NCBI RefSeq assembly: GCF_000214215.1
Contig: NC_015559.1
Location: forward strand, 1,971,001-2,035,000
Source of the DNA: Marinomonas posidonica IVIA-Po-181
GTDB taxonomy: Bacteria; Pseudomonadota; Gammaproteobacteria; Pseudomonadales; Marinomonadaceae
DNA: 64,000 nucleotides
Direction: 5' to 3'
Made by a program: the position numbers and the translations under genes. Within the stretch, counting starts at the first letter, position 1. The number at the start of each line of letters is the position of its first letter. Positions 54,099-63,481 of this stretch are shown here, piece after piece. The notes beneath the pieces are model-generated. The model was not told the origin of the DNA. It did not search any database and saw nothing but the letters and a program-made list of their open reading frames with translations.

Positions 54099-54707
54099 AT
54101 GCAAAAAAACATCATTCTAGGCTCATCCTCTCCTTATCGAAAGGCATTAATAGAACGCTTACAAATTCCTTTTGAGTGCTTATCCCCCAACATAGAAGAA
54201 GGCGCACACTCAGATGAATCACCTCAACACCTGGTTGAACGACTCAGTATCGAGAAAGCTGAAGCCGTCTCCAGACAGCTAAGACAACAAAGCACCTCAC
54301 AAGACGATGCCTGCTACATTATTATTGCTTCGGATCAAATCGCCGTACTAGACAATAAGATTCTTGGAAAACCACACACCAGCGACAAAGCCTTTCAGCA
54401 ACTTAAAGAGTTCAGCGGCCGTAAAGTGACCTTTTTAACAGGATTGTGCGTATACAACACCACCACTCACTCATACGAATACAGCTTGAGTCAGTATCAT
54501 GTGTATTTTCGGTCGCTAAAGGATACGGAAATAAAGCGCTACATCGACATTGAACAACCTCTCGATTGCGCCGGCAGCTTCAAGTGCGAAGGATTAGGAG
54601 TCTCGTTATTTGAAAAAATGGCAGGCGATGACCCAAATTCATTAATCGGTCTACCTTTAATTGATCTTTGTCGATTACTCAGAAATCAAGGCATCAACCC
54701 TTTGTAA
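54099..54707 (+). CDS. yceF: Maf-like nucleotide pyrophosphatase (YceF type)
   Basis: The 202-residue protein shows the Maf signature LGSSSPYRKALIERL at the N-terminus, the conserved acidic SDQIAVLDNKILGKP near residue 85 and GLPLIDLCRLL at the C-terminus. It belongs to the YceF subgroup, which hydrolyses modified nucleotides such as 7-methyl-GTP. It is divergent from yceD, with 138 bp between starts. Its 3' end may overlap a small open frame on the other strand. Confidence 0.93.
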   Translation: MQKNIILGSSSPYRKALIERLQIPFECLSPNIEEGAHSDESPQHLVERLSIEKAEAVSRQLRQQSTSQDDACYIIIASDQIAVLDNKILGKPHTSDKAFQQLKEFSGRKVTFLTGLCVYNTTTHSYEYSLSQYHVYFRSLKDTEIKRYIDIEQPLDCAGSFKCEGLGVSLFEKMAGDDPNSLIGLPLIDLCRLLRNQGINPL

Positions 54708-54828
54708 AAGAGTGATAAACAGATTGATTAGAGTCCATACCTACAATCGCTTTGCGAGCGATCTGATAAGCAAATTCAATCCAGCTGTTAACAGAAGGAG
54801 CAGAAATGATTTCTTCAACTCCCTCCAC
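54694..54828 (-). CDS. Possible small protein or out-of-frame continuation of the DUF4892 gene
   Basis: An open frame right after the DUF4892 stop reads, from a GTG at 54828, VEGVEEIISAPSVNSWIEF and onward for 44 residues to a stop at 54694-54696. It looks protein-like, and AGAGAG precedes the GTG. The frame is open a few codons further upstream, into the last codons of the DUF4892 gene, so it could also be a frameshifted tail of that gene. It overlaps the 3' end of yceF by 14 bases. Evidence is weak and no family is recognised. Confidence 0.25.
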   Translation of the reverse strand: MEGVEEIISAPSVNSWIEFAYQIARKAIVGMDSNQSVYHSFTKG

Positions 54829-54842
54829 ATCACTCTCTAGAG

Positions 54843-55637
54843 CTATGGTCCAGCCCTAACAAAACTCACTCGATCTACACTAAGGGATGCTCGCCCCATA
54901 TCAGCCAAATTAACAAAGCGTACCTTTTCCGCTAAACGCGTTCCCAGACCTGACACCAATTCATCAATATAACGATCACCAACGCTCAAGGCAGGCATCC
55001 TGTCTTGCTGTTGACTGGTGACAAATCCAATCACTGATTGACCTGCAGGCAAGTCCGTTAAAAAACGACGAATACGCGGTATATCTTTAACATCAAGTTG
55101 CGCCATAATATTGCCTGAAACCATATCCTCATTAGGCAAAGCAACTTGATCTAAACGCACCATGACATCACCCGCACCACGACGATTCACATACAATATC
55201 TGATACAAACTATCAGCCGTCTTTACCACCAAGAGGGACTGACTTTGATCAGAGCCATACAACAAGTAATCACCAAAGAAGTTATTTGCCCAAGCATTAC
55301 TGCTGCCACAGCTTCGGCTCTGACATTCAAACAAGACTTGATGATCGACTTTGGTTAATTCAGCGTAATAGTGCTGATAGACATCCGTTAAAAGTACATT
55401 GCGATTGATCTTGTACAATGAAGTCACAAGATTTCCGGTTAATCGCTCAACCTTCTCAGGCTCCCAGCCTCGCCCAGAGCGTTGAATTTTTGCCAACGGC
55501 ACCTCAACCGATACCGCTTGCTCAGAACGACTTTTCACCAATTGCGCATCACGGTAACTCTCGACAGCCGATGAATCAGCAAACGCAAAGCTCGCCCAAG
55601 AAAAACTTAACAATGCAAAAAGACTGAGCTTAACCAT
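54843..55637 (-). CDS. DUF4892 family secreted protein
   Basis: The 264-residue protein has a cleavable signal peptide (ends near residue 20, ASFAFADS) and a core around SYRDAQLVKSRSEQAVSVEV, CQSRSCGSSNAWANNFFG and YLLYGSD, matching DUF4892, a periplasmic or outer-membrane associated family without known function. Two cysteines in CQSRSC could form a disulphide. Many relatives have a longer C-terminal part; here the frame stops soon after the core. It follows the alpha/beta hydrolase gene after 36 bases. Confidence 0.8.
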   Translation of the reverse strand: MVKLSLFALLSFSWASFAFADSSAVESYRDAQLVKSRSEQAVSVEVPLAKIQRSGRGWEPEKVERLTGNLVTSLYKINRNVLLTDVYQHYYAELTKVDHQVLFECQSRSCGSSNAWANNFFGDYLLYGSDQSQSLLVVKTADSLYQILYVNRRGAGDVMVRLDQVALPNEDMVSGNIMAQLDVKDIPRIRRFLTDLPAGQSVIGFVTSQQQDRMPALSVGDRYIDELVSGLGTRLAEKVRFVNLADMGRASLSVDRVSFVRAGP

Positions 55638-55673
55638 AATTTCTTACCCTTACACAAGCTAGCCTGTGGCAAA

Positions 55674-56546
55674 TTAATTTTGATCAATGAATTGCTTAAT
55701 TTCTGTTGCCACCTCAAAGCTACTCTCAGACTCTAGGTGGAAATGATGATTCCCATCGAGCCACTTCATTTTCACCCATGGAAATTGTTTTATACGCTGA
55801 TCAACCACTTCTGGATGGCTTTGATAAATACCGTCTTTTGCCAGCAAGACTAAGGTTGGACACTTAATTTCCTGAATAAACGCCTCTACCCCAGTTTCGT
55901 CCATACGAAACGGTGATGGGAAGGTCAACTTGATATCATGACGCCAGACCCAGCACTGCGAATCCGACCATCTCGCCCCACGACTCACCAAGTTTTGCGA
56001 AGCAGCTTTAGAAAGTTTAGTAAAACCCTCCATTCTCGCCAGCACCATTGCCTCTTCCGATGGATAGCTAGTCTCTCGGCCCTGCTTTAGCTTGGCCATT
56101 TTATTGACCGCTCTTTGCAAATGGCCAACGCGTTCAGTAGCGGATCCACTCATTGGCCCAATGTTATCCAAGACAATCAAGCCACGCACTTTATCCGGAG
56201 CGATGGCGGCGACCAGCATAGCAACAGCCCCACCCATACTATGTCCTATCAACCACACGCTTTGCTTAGATTGACTCAACACCGACACTAGGTCCAAGAC
56301 ATAGTCCCATAAATGATAAAAGCTACCAGCTGGACGATGGCTCGATAGCCCATGGCCAGCCAAATCTAGTGCGGTATGAGTATAATCAGACAAATAAGGA
56401 GCAAGCTGAGAAAAACTGGCCGCATTATCTAACCAGCCATGCAGTGATAATATTTTAATGTCAGAGGAATCTTTAGAAAGCCATTGAATGGCCGCCAGCT
56501 CGGTATGCGCCAGCTTGTATACGATGTCATTTCCCATAATACGCAT
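55674..56546 (-). CDS. Alpha/beta hydrolase
   Basis: The protein shows LHGWLDNAASF (oxyanion region), the nucleophile elbow GHSMGGAVA, and the catalytic His in DGNHHFHLE near the C-terminus, a complete alpha/beta-hydrolase triad; the acid is probably the Asp in LLAKDGIYQ. The substrate is unknown. I chose ATG 56546, 290 residues, after the sixA stop; the frame is open further up into sixA, and the ribosome site is poor for all candidates. It belongs to the gpsA-DUF4389-sixA run. Confidence 0.88.
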   Translation of the reverse strand: MRIMGNDIVYKLAHTELAAIQWLSKDSSDIKILSLHGWLDNAASFSQLAPYLSDYTHTALDLAGHGLSSHRPAGSFYHLWDYVLDLVSVLSQSKQSVWLIGHSMGGAVAMLVAAIAPDKVRGLIVLDNIGPMSGSATERVGHLQRAVNKMAKLKQGRETSYPSEEAMVLARMEGFTKLSKAASQNLVSRGARWSDSQCWVWRHDIKLTFPSPFRMDETGVEAFIQEIKCPTLVLLAKDGIYQSHPEVVDQRIKQFPWVKMKWLDGNHHFHLESESSFEVATEIKQFIDQN

Positions 56547-56571
56547 TACCAATCTATGAGAGTTATTTCCA

Positions 56572-57051
56572 TTATCTGGGTGAAGTATGCCAACGAAGTT
56601 GACAACACGCCGGCGCAAAAAAGTCCCCTTCTAAGGCTGCCATGGTGGCCGTTGTCATTGCAAACTGAAACGGCAGAGGCTCATCACTTAGATATTCCAC
56701 CAATTGTTGCGCAAAAGGTTGGTGAGTCACCAGCAAAATAGATTCACCATCTTGCTGCTGCAACCAATCCGCTACATCAGCAGGCTGACCTGAAGGTGTA
56801 ATCGTTGTTGCCGTTTCGAAGGACAAATTCATATCCAGTTGCGCTAAAAATATTTTTGCCGTCTGTTGAGCACGAATAAACGGGCTAACAAATACCCTAT
56901 CGAATATTTCCGACCTGGCCATGAAAGCTTGAGCGGCAGACTTTACTTCTGCCACCCCCAGCTCGGTTAACTCTCTTAATTCATCTGCGCCATGAGAATA
57001 AGGTGTCGCATTACCATGCCGCAAAACATAAAGACGCTTACGCTTCATCAT
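56572..57051 (-). CDS. sixA: SixA-type phosphohistidine phosphatase
   Basis: The 159-residue histidine-phosphatase-fold protein has the catalytic RHG in YVLRHGNATP near residue 12 and the second His in LLVTHQPF. SixA removes phosphate from histidines of phosphotransfer proteins in the cytoplasm. Two adjacent ATG codons (57051 and 57048) are possible starts. It overlaps the DUF4389 gene by 11-14 bases. Confidence 0.92.
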   Translation of the reverse strand: MMKRKRLYVLRHGNATPYSHGADELRELTELGVAEVKSAAQAFMARSEIFDRVFVSPFIRAQQTAKIFLAQLDMNLSFETATTITPSGQPADVADWLQQQDGESILLVTHQPFAQQLVEYLSDEPLPFQFAMTTATMAALEGDFFAPACCQLRWHTSPR

Positions 57052-57322
57052 CAGACGTTACTTGAGGCCAAGGTTGGAAAGGAAAAGGTTTTTCCTCATC
57101 CGCATAAGACAAGTAAGCAAAAATCTGACCGATAAAAGCAGAGACATTCGTTAGCCAACAAGCCAAGGTAACAGGCTCATGCTTTGAACCCAGCTTAACC
57201 AAACTCACCAACACCACTAGGATGCCAAACACGGTTAAAGCCAAATTTAGAACAAACCAATAAAACACCATAAAGATCAAACGAAACCAAAAATCCTGTT
57301 TGGCATAGCCTGGTTTAGACAT
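57038..57322 (-). CDS. DUF4389 membrane protein
   Basis: The 94-residue protein starts at ATG 57322 (MSKPGYAKQDFWFR), with GAGGAG 7 bases upstream inside gpsA, and overlaps gpsA by 8 bases. Two membrane helices (about 14-40 and 58-75) and the pattern FWFRLIFMVFYWFV match the DUF4389 family, whose function is unknown. It is coupled to gpsA and sixA, an arrangement also found in Pseudomonas-type genomes. Confidence 0.88.
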   Translation of the reverse strand: MSKPGYAKQDFWFRLIFMVFYWFVLNLALTVFGILVVLVSLVKLGSKHEPVTLACWLTNVSAFIGQIFAYLSYADEEKPFPFQPWPQVTSDDEA

Positions 57323-58346
57323 GCTCATTCTCCTCATTAGTCGCAAATTCAACATCCCACTTCTGCTCACCCGTCATCATAGAACCGATAAGAGAATCCA
57401 AAGTAGCACCGTCAAATATTAATTTAAACAAACCTTCTGCAAGTGGCATATAAAGGCCATGTTTATGCGCCTCCTCAACCACCATTTTCAGTGTATTTAC
57501 ACCTTCAGCCACTTCGCCAATCGAACCGACCGCCTCTTCTAGGTTTTGGCCAGATCCAATCGCAAAGCCCACGCGATAATTACGACTCAATGGCGACGTG
57601 CAAGTAGCAATCAAATCTCCCATCCCCGCCAAGCCCAAAAAGGTCATAGGATTGGCACCAAAATGTACAGCAAATCGACTCATTTCAGCCAAACTGCGCG
57701 TCATAATCATCGACATGGTATTTTCGCCAACTTTTAGGGCTTTCGCCAAACCACAGACAATTGCATAGATATTCTTTAACGCCCCCGCCAATTCCACACC
57801 TTTACTGTCAGCATTTTCGTAAACGCGAAACGTTGGCGATTTAAGTAACTCTATCACTCGCTGGCGAACTAAGTCATCTGAACTCGCAATAACCGAGCCT
57901 GTCATCTGACCAGCGGCAATTTCTTTGGCCAAATTAGGGCCACTTAACACCCCAATTTTTTGCGTAACCGCATTACGTTTCAGCACATCACTCATTAACT
58001 CAAAGCGATTCGGATTGAACCCCTTAGTGGTACTGATCAATATTTTATCCGATGTTAACAATGGCTCTATCCGCTCAACCACTTGCTCAAACGACTTAGA
58101 CGGAATAGACACAAAAACGGTATCACTGTCACGTATCGCTTGCTCTAAGTTACTAGTCGCCAATAACTCTTGATGAAGCGGGGCATTAGGAAGATAGCGA
58201 CTGTTTAGCCCTGTTAAATTAATCTCTTCAACTTGTTGCTCGTTACGCATCCACTGACTAACCTGGTGACCATTCGTTGCCATAATATTGGCCAACGCGG
58301 TACCAAAACTTCCGCCACCTAAAACACATACAGAATGCTTAATCAT
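57315..58346 (-). CDS. gpsA: NAD(P)-dependent glycerol-3-phosphate dehydrogenase
   Basis: The 343-residue enzyme reduces dihydroxyacetone phosphate to glycerol 3-phosphate for phospholipids. The N-terminal Rossmann motif is VLGGGSFGTALA, then ISTTKGF, GVLSGPNLAKEIA, the catalytic-Lys region VELAGALKNIYAI and the phosphate-binding GLAGMGDLIATCTS. I chose ATG 58346 with AGGA 8 bases upstream, not the upstream in-frame start. It complements plsX of this window in phospholipid synthesis. Confidence 0.97.
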   Translation of the reverse strand: MIKHSVCVLGGGSFGTALANIMATNGHQVSQWMRNEQQVEEINLTGLNSRYLPNAPLHQELLATSNLEQAIRDSDTVFVSIPSKSFEQVVERIEPLLTSDKILISTTKGFNPNRFELMSDVLKRNAVTQKIGVLSGPNLAKEIAAGQMTGSVIASSDDLVRQRVIELLKSPTFRVYENADSKGVELAGALKNIYAIVCGLAKALKVGENTMSMIMTRSLAEMSRFAVHFGANPMTFLGLAGMGDLIATCTSPLSRNYRVGFAIGSGQNLEEAVGSIGEVAEGVNTLKMVVEEAHKHGLYMPLAEGLFKLIFDGATLDSLIGSMMTGEQKWDVEFATNEENEHV

Positions 58347-58374
58347 GATCTGTTCCTTTCTTGTCATCTCAAGG

Positions 58375-59796
58375 TTAGGATGAACAACTGACTTCTAAGG
58401 ATTTTCCCCATTCCGGCGACCTCTGAGCAAGCTCATCAGATGCTTGATGTTCTTCGAACGGGGAAGTTAAAACATTTAACAAACGCCTAAAGGGTAAATA
58501 ATCACCTTGCTCGGCCGCTTGAATGACGCTATGCGCCAAATAATTTCGCAATACAAATTTGGGATTCGTTTGCAGCATACGTTCCGACATTTGCGACCAC
58601 GACAAGGTATTTGAGAGTCTAGCCGCCTGATATTGCTGCAACCAGTTAGATAAAGCTTGACGATCAATAACTTCATCTAACAACAAGTCGAACTCACTCT
58701 CTCTAAAATGCGCTAATAATCGAAAGAACACACTGTAATCCATTTTTTCTTTTGTTAGCAGACTAAACAAAGACGGCAGTAACACATGAAGATCCGTCGT
58801 TTTTTCTAACCCTGTCTTTGCTAACATCAAGTCATCATAATGTTGCTGTAACTCAGCTTCATAAGTTTGTAAAATTGATACTAACTGATCTCGTTCTAAA
58901 TGATTGGAAAAGCAGCGCATCAGACAATTCAAATTCCACAAACCAACACCGGGTTGACGCGCAAAGGCATAACGCCCTTCATAATCAGAATGATTGCACA
59001 CCCATGATTCGTCAAAATCTTCCATAAATCCATACGGACCATAATCAATGGTTTCCCCCGTAATGGAAAAGTTATCCGTATTCATGACCCCATGTTGAAA
59101 GCCAACGGCTTGCCACTTAGCTATCATCTGCGCGGTTCGCTTTACCACTGCCAGCAACATAGCTACAAGTGGCTGCTCCGCTTGACGACACTCTGGATAA
59201 TAATAGTCTAGACAATGCTCAACCAACTGATCTAATTGCGCCTGCTTACCTTGATAAAAGAAAAATTCAAAATGCCCAAATCGAATGTGTCCGTTTGCGG
59301 TGCGCAACAACATGGCACCAGGTTCTGGCCTCTCTCGATAAACCGCTTCTCGACTATCAAATAACGCCAGCGCTCGGGAACTTGGAATGGACAATGCCGA
59401 CATAGCCTCACTGGCCAAATACTCTCGAATACAGGATCTCAATACAGCACGGCCATCCCCACGACGAGAATAAGGCGTCAGTCCCGCCCCTTTCATATGC
59501 AAATCATATAAAAGACCATCCTGCCCACGAACTTCGCCCAATAAGACTCCCCGCCCATCACCAAGTTGAGGTGAAAAGCCACCAAACTGGTGACCTGCGT
59601 AGACCATACTCAGACCTTGAGGCAAAACAGTTTCGCCCATTAATAAGGCTTTAGTTTCAGGAGATTTAATATCAACAGATAAGGAAGTCGCTAGCGCTTG
59701 GTTAAATTCAACCAAACGCTGCTCATGAAGTGGCTGAATCGCCACATGTGTGTAAAAAGCGTCGCCTAGAGTCGCATAATGATGTTCTAAATTCAT
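58375..59796 (-). CDS. selO: SelO/YdiU family protein adenylyltransferase (pseudokinase)
   Basis: The 473-residue protein shows the SelO core: YAGHQFGGFSPQLGDGRG, DLHMKGAGLTPYSRRGDGRA, IREYLASEAM and the inverted metal region HGVMNTDNFSITGETIDYGP. It transfers AMP to Ser, Thr or Tyr of target proteins. The C-terminus ends VSCSS; the Cys stands where eukaryotic SelO carries selenocysteine and may be redox active. It is 28 bases upstream of gpsA and 23 bases after rhlB on the same strand. Confidence 0.95.
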   Translation of the reverse strand: MNLEHHYATLGDAFYTHVAIQPLHEQRLVEFNQALATSLSVDIKSPETKALLMGETVLPQGLSMVYAGHQFGGFSPQLGDGRGVLLGEVRGQDGLLYDLHMKGAGLTPYSRRGDGRAVLRSCIREYLASEAMSALSIPSSRALALFDSREAVYRERPEPGAMLLRTANGHIRFGHFEFFFYQGKQAQLDQLVEHCLDYYYPECRQAEQPLVAMLLAVVKRTAQMIAKWQAVGFQHGVMNTDNFSITGETIDYGPYGFMEDFDESWVCNHSDYEGRYAFARQPGVGLWNLNCLMRCFSNHLERDQLVSILQTYEAELQQHYDDLMLAKTGLEKTTDLHVLLPSLFSLLTKEKMDYSVFFRLLAHFRESEFDLLLDEVIDRQALSNWLQQYQAARLSNTLSWSQMSERMLQTNPKFVLRNYLAHSVIQAAEQGDYLPFRRLLNVLTSPFEEHQASDELAQRSPEWGKSLEVSCSS

Positions 59797-59819
59797 CCTA
59801 GCCTACTCGTTAGATTTGC

Positions 59820-61151
59820 TTACTTAGACATGTCTACCATGTATTCGCAGCGAATACTTTCCCCTACCGTTTTTTCAATTTCTGGGATCATGAAAGCATC
59901 GTCTTCACTAGCAAAACTAACAGACTTGCCAGTTTCACCACCTCGACCAGTACGACCAATACGATGCACATAATCCTCAGGATCTTCCGGTAGAGCGTAA
60001 TTTACCACCAACTCAACATTATCAACGTGGATACCACGCCCAGCAACATCGGTTGCAACCAGTACCTGAATACTGCCATCTTTGAAACTTTTTAAGGTTT
60101 TTACTCGCTTATCTTGTGCCACTTCACCCGACAAAATTGCGCAATTAATTTTTTCCATTTTTAGACGTTCGTACAAATCCCGCGTTTCATCACGACGATT
60201 GGCGAAGATAATGGTTCGTTGACTGCCATTTTCTTCTATTAATTGCTTCAACACAGGCCATTTTTGATCGGCTTCAACCGTATAAATCACCTGTTCGATG
60301 TTTTTGTTGGTCGCTTCTTTTGGCACAACCGACACTTCCTTTGGAAAATAGGTCCATTGTTTCGCCAAAGCTTGAATGTCTTTCGGGAAAGTCGCACTAA
60401 ACAGCATGGTTTGACGGGTTTCTTTGTGCGGCGTCATACGGATAATGCTTTTCACATCTGGAATGAAGCCCATGGACAACATACGGTCCGCTTCATCCAG
60501 AACCAAACACTCCACTTTATTTAGCAAGACTTTACGACTACGAGCAAAATCTAATAATCGACCCGGTGTGGCCACAAGAATGTCCACATTTTCGGTTTGC
60601 AAAGCCTGTTTTTGCTTTTCGTAGCTTAACCCACCCACTAACGCCACGACATTTAAATGACAGTTAGCCGTTAGCTTCACAGCTTCATCTGCAATCTGTA
60701 ACGCCAATTCACGGGTTGGCGCAATAATCAAACCACGGGCGAGATTGTTAGCTCGCTCTTCTTCCAATGGGTAATCTAGGAAATCCGTGATCATGGCAAT
60801 CAAAAACGCCGCGGTCTTACCCGTACCTGTTTGAGCCTGACCTATGATGTCATAACCCTGCAATGTAGTTGGCAAGGTTTCCGCTTGAATCTCACTGCAA
60901 TACTCAAACCCCATTTCTGCAATGGACTTTAACACTCGATCCGGTAAGTTCAAATCATGAAAGCGTAATTTACCCTCCGCTTCTGGCACCTTAAAATCAT
61001 CTATAGACCAAACACCTTGATTCGACGTTGCCTCATCCATTTTTGCTTCACTTGCCTTACCTTGAGCTTTTCTAGGTCGCTTATTTTGACGGCGAGTTCG
61101 TTTCGGTTTGGTGTTACTTTCTGGTGCTACGTCTTGATTTTGGTTTTCCAT
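59820..61151 (-). CDS. rhlB: DEAD-box RNA helicase RhlB
   Basis: The 443-residue helicase has a basic N-terminal extension (KPKRTRRQNKRPRKAQGK), then the Q motif, Walker A AQTGTGKT, PTRELALQ, DEAD in LVLDEADRML, SAT and HRIGRTGRGG. The linker GVWSIDDFKVPEAEGKLRFHDL and FEYCSEIQAETLP resemble Pseudomonas RhlB, which works with RNase E in the degradosome. RhlE is a less likely alternative. No good ribosome site was seen. Confidence 0.93.
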   Translation of the reverse strand: MENQNQDVAPESNTKPKRTRRQNKRPRKAQGKASEAKMDEATSNQGVWSIDDFKVPEAEGKLRFHDLNLPDRVLKSIAEMGFEYCSEIQAETLPTTLQGYDIIGQAQTGTGKTAAFLIAMITDFLDYPLEEERANNLARGLIIAPTRELALQIADEAVKLTANCHLNVVALVGGLSYEKQKQALQTENVDILVATPGRLLDFARSRKVLLNKVECLVLDEADRMLSMGFIPDVKSIIRMTPHKETRQTMLFSATFPKDIQALAKQWTYFPKEVSVVPKEATNKNIEQVIYTVEADQKWPVLKQLIEENGSQRTIIFANRRDETRDLYERLKMEKINCAILSGEVAQDKRVKTLKSFKDGSIQVLVATDVAGRGIHVDNVELVVNYALPEDPEDYVHRIGRTGRGGETGKSVSFASEDDAFMIPEIEKTVGESIRCEYMVDMSK

Positions 61152-61287
61152 ATCGGAATCTATACACTTCTTCGGTTAGAGGTTAATTATCTGAGCATGG
61201 AGTGTACCTAATTGATCCAGCTTTATCATCTTTTCCTTTAAAACAGGGTAAAAACTCAGTGGAGTTTAAACCGCTGTTTCTTTGCCA

Positions 61288-63411
61288 TCACCCCAATCGA
61301 TAAGGCGGTAAACTCTGAACCAATTGGTTTCCATAACGCTTGGTTTTAAGACGCTTATCCAATATATGAATGGTCCCTGAGTCTGTTTCACTTCTTAACA
61401 AGCGACCTGTGGCCTGCACTAGACGCAACGAGGCATCTGGAATGGTGATTTCCATAAAGGGATTGCCACCACGCTTTTGGATCCATTCCGCTAAGGTGGC
61501 GTCAACAGGATCATCAGGCACAGCAAACGGAATTTTGGCAATAAACACAGAGGAAAGATAATCACCGGGCAAATCCACCCCTTCAGCAAAACTGGCCAAG
61601 CCAAATAGCAAACTGCCTTTATCCTCATCAATTCGTGATTTGTGTGACTCTAATATGATTCGCTTCGATTGCTCACCCTGTATTAACAAGATATCTTTCA
61701 ACGACTCTTTCAAAGATTGCGCCACGTCTTCCATTTGGCGACGAGATGAGAACAACACCAAACTGGCTTTATCTCGATCCACCTTCTCGTTTAGGTAATC
61801 AACAATTTCAGCCGTATGCAGCTCAACCTGATTTGGCTCAGATTTCATCTCTGGAATCACCAACACGCCATTATTCTGAAAGTCAAAAGGGCTTAACACA
61901 CGCAGATACTCGCTCTCTCTCGGCACCCCCGAACGCATATTAAACCGATGAAATTGATTCAACGCCGTGAGTGTCGCAGAGGTCACCACGGCACCAAAAC
62001 ACTTATCCCATAATTGCTGCCGTAAAGTATTGGCCGCTAGAATCGGGGAAGCCCCCAACTCAATATCCTGCTCCATGCCCTGACCAGATAAAATCAACCA
62101 ACGAGCATTTGGTGGATATTGCTGATCATCCGTCGTTGAATACAGCTGCCACAAACCAACACTTTGCTCGATTCGCCCCAATATCGCCCCTAAAATGGGC
62201 TGCCAAGTTTCGGCCATTTCAGGCGTCACACCCATACCCTCATTCTGCTTGGCTTTTTTGCATTCGTCCTGAATGCTTTCAACGCTATTAAATAATTTTT
62301 GATAGCTGGTCGACAAACTGTATGCCAATTGCTTCAACTCATCAGGCACCACACCAAACTCAAATCGATGCTGATTATTATTCTGATCCAATCCCAAACC
62401 ATTAATATAAGGTGATAAGCCTTGCTGAGCGTATTGGATGAAATTGACAATAGTCTGAATCTGTTGCGGCATTTTAATCAGCAATTGACCCGTTAAACTC
62501 ACCTCATCGGTAAGCTCCTGCTTCAAATTCACCAAATTCTTTTCCAATTGTCTAAGCCAGCTAATACTTTGCTGCAACCTGACCTCATGACGGAAATGCC
62601 CTATGGCTTTATCAGGCAGGTGATGGCCCTCATCGAACACATAAATGGTTTCTTTCGGCGGCGTCAGAATAGCACCACCACCTAAGGACAAATCCGCCAG
62701 CACAAGGTCATGGTTCGCGACGATGACATCAGCCACTTCAATCTCGGCACGGGCTTTAAAAAATGGACAGGCCGAATAATTGGCACAATTACGATTCGTG
62801 CATTGTTGATGGTCAGTCGTTAAGCGACGCCAGTCTAGCTCTCGAATAATACCTTCCCAATTATCTTTATCACCATCCCATTTACCTTTACTTAATGCTT
62901 CATCCATCTCTTGATAAAGCACAGTATTGACATCATCCGATTGGAGGTGCTGCTCAAACAAACCGGCAAACATATCGTCCATAGCCTGCTCTTGTGTGCC
63001 TAGAAAAGCCTCCAGATTGTTGAGACAAAGATAGCGACCGCGACCTTTCGCTAAGGTGTACTTAAAATTTACCTCGGTATTGGACAAGATATCAGGTAAG
63101 TCTTTATGGAGAATTTGTTCTTGCAGAGCCACGGTGGCTGTTGAGATAACAAGCTTTAATCCTCTTGCCTTTGCAATAGGAATGACAGCAAGACAATAGG
63201 ATAAGGTTTTACCTGTTCCCGTCCCTGCCTCGATGACTGCCACATGTTTTTCATCTAGCCGCTCTCCCTCGGTACCTTGTTTAATGTTTCCCAACGTACG
63301 CGCGATCGCACCTATCATTTGGCGCTGACCAACCCTTGGTTTATGGGATTTGGCATCCAGCATATCGCGATAGGCTGATTGGATTTTATTTTTTAATTCG
63401 TCTGAAAGCAT
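61288..63411 (-). CDS. dinG: ATP-dependent DNA helicase DinG
   Basis: The 707-residue XPD-type helicase unwinds R-loops and replication forks. Walker A EAGTGTGKT lies at 61-69; the four iron-sulphur cysteines are Cys129, Cys204, Cys209 and Cys215; the DEAH-like box is DEGH at 260-263; and motif VI ATGRLLRSETD is near the C-terminus. Length equals E. coli DinG. Its start is 28 bases from an SOS box shared with divergent lexA, so SOS induction is likely. Confidence 0.97.
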   Translation of the reverse strand: MLSDELKNKIQSAYRDMLDAKSHKPRVGQRQMIGAIARTLGNIKQGTEGERLDEKHVAVIEAGTGTGKTLSYCLAVIPIAKARGLKLVISTATVALQEQILHKDLPDILSNTEVNFKYTLAKGRGRYLCLNNLEAFLGTQEQAMDDMFAGLFEQHLQSDDVNTVLYQEMDEALSKGKWDGDKDNWEGIIRELDWRRLTTDHQQCTNRNCANYSACPFFKARAEIEVADVIVANHDLVLADLSLGGGAILTPPKETIYVFDEGHHLPDKAIGHFRHEVRLQQSISWLRQLEKNLVNLKQELTDEVSLTGQLLIKMPQQIQTIVNFIQYAQQGLSPYINGLGLDQNNNQHRFEFGVVPDELKQLAYSLSTSYQKLFNSVESIQDECKKAKQNEGMGVTPEMAETWQPILGAILGRIEQSVGLWQLYSTTDDQQYPPNARWLILSGQGMEQDIELGASPILAANTLRQQLWDKCFGAVVTSATLTALNQFHRFNMRSGVPRESEYLRVLSPFDFQNNGVLVIPEMKSEPNQVELHTAEIVDYLNEKVDRDKASLVLFSSRRQMEDVAQSLKESLKDILLIQGEQSKRIILESHKSRIDEDKGSLLFGLASFAEGVDLPGDYLSSVFIAKIPFAVPDDPVDATLAEWIQKRGGNPFMEITIPDASLRLVQATGRLLRSETDSGTIHILDKRLKTKRYGNQLVQSLPPYRLG

Positions 63412-63438
63412 TTATTTTATTGAGAATCGTTAAGAATG

Positions 63439-63454
63439 CTGTATATAATAACAG
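63439..63454. promoter_or_regulatory. SOS box (LexA site) 1
   Basis: CTGTATATAATAACAG fits CTGT-N8-ACAG exactly. It lies between the dinG start (63411) and the lexA start (63482), where it can repress both promoters. Confidence 0.9.
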
Positions 63455-63457
63455 TTA

Positions 63458-63473
63458 CTGTATAAACAACCAG
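63458..63473. promoter_or_regulatory. SOS box (LexA site) 2
   Basis: CTGTATAAACAACCAG fits CTGT-N8-CCAG, one mismatch from consensus. Paired boxes upstream of lexA are typical of lexA autoregulation, as in E. coli. Confidence 0.75.
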
Positions 63474-63481
63474 ATAGTGCC

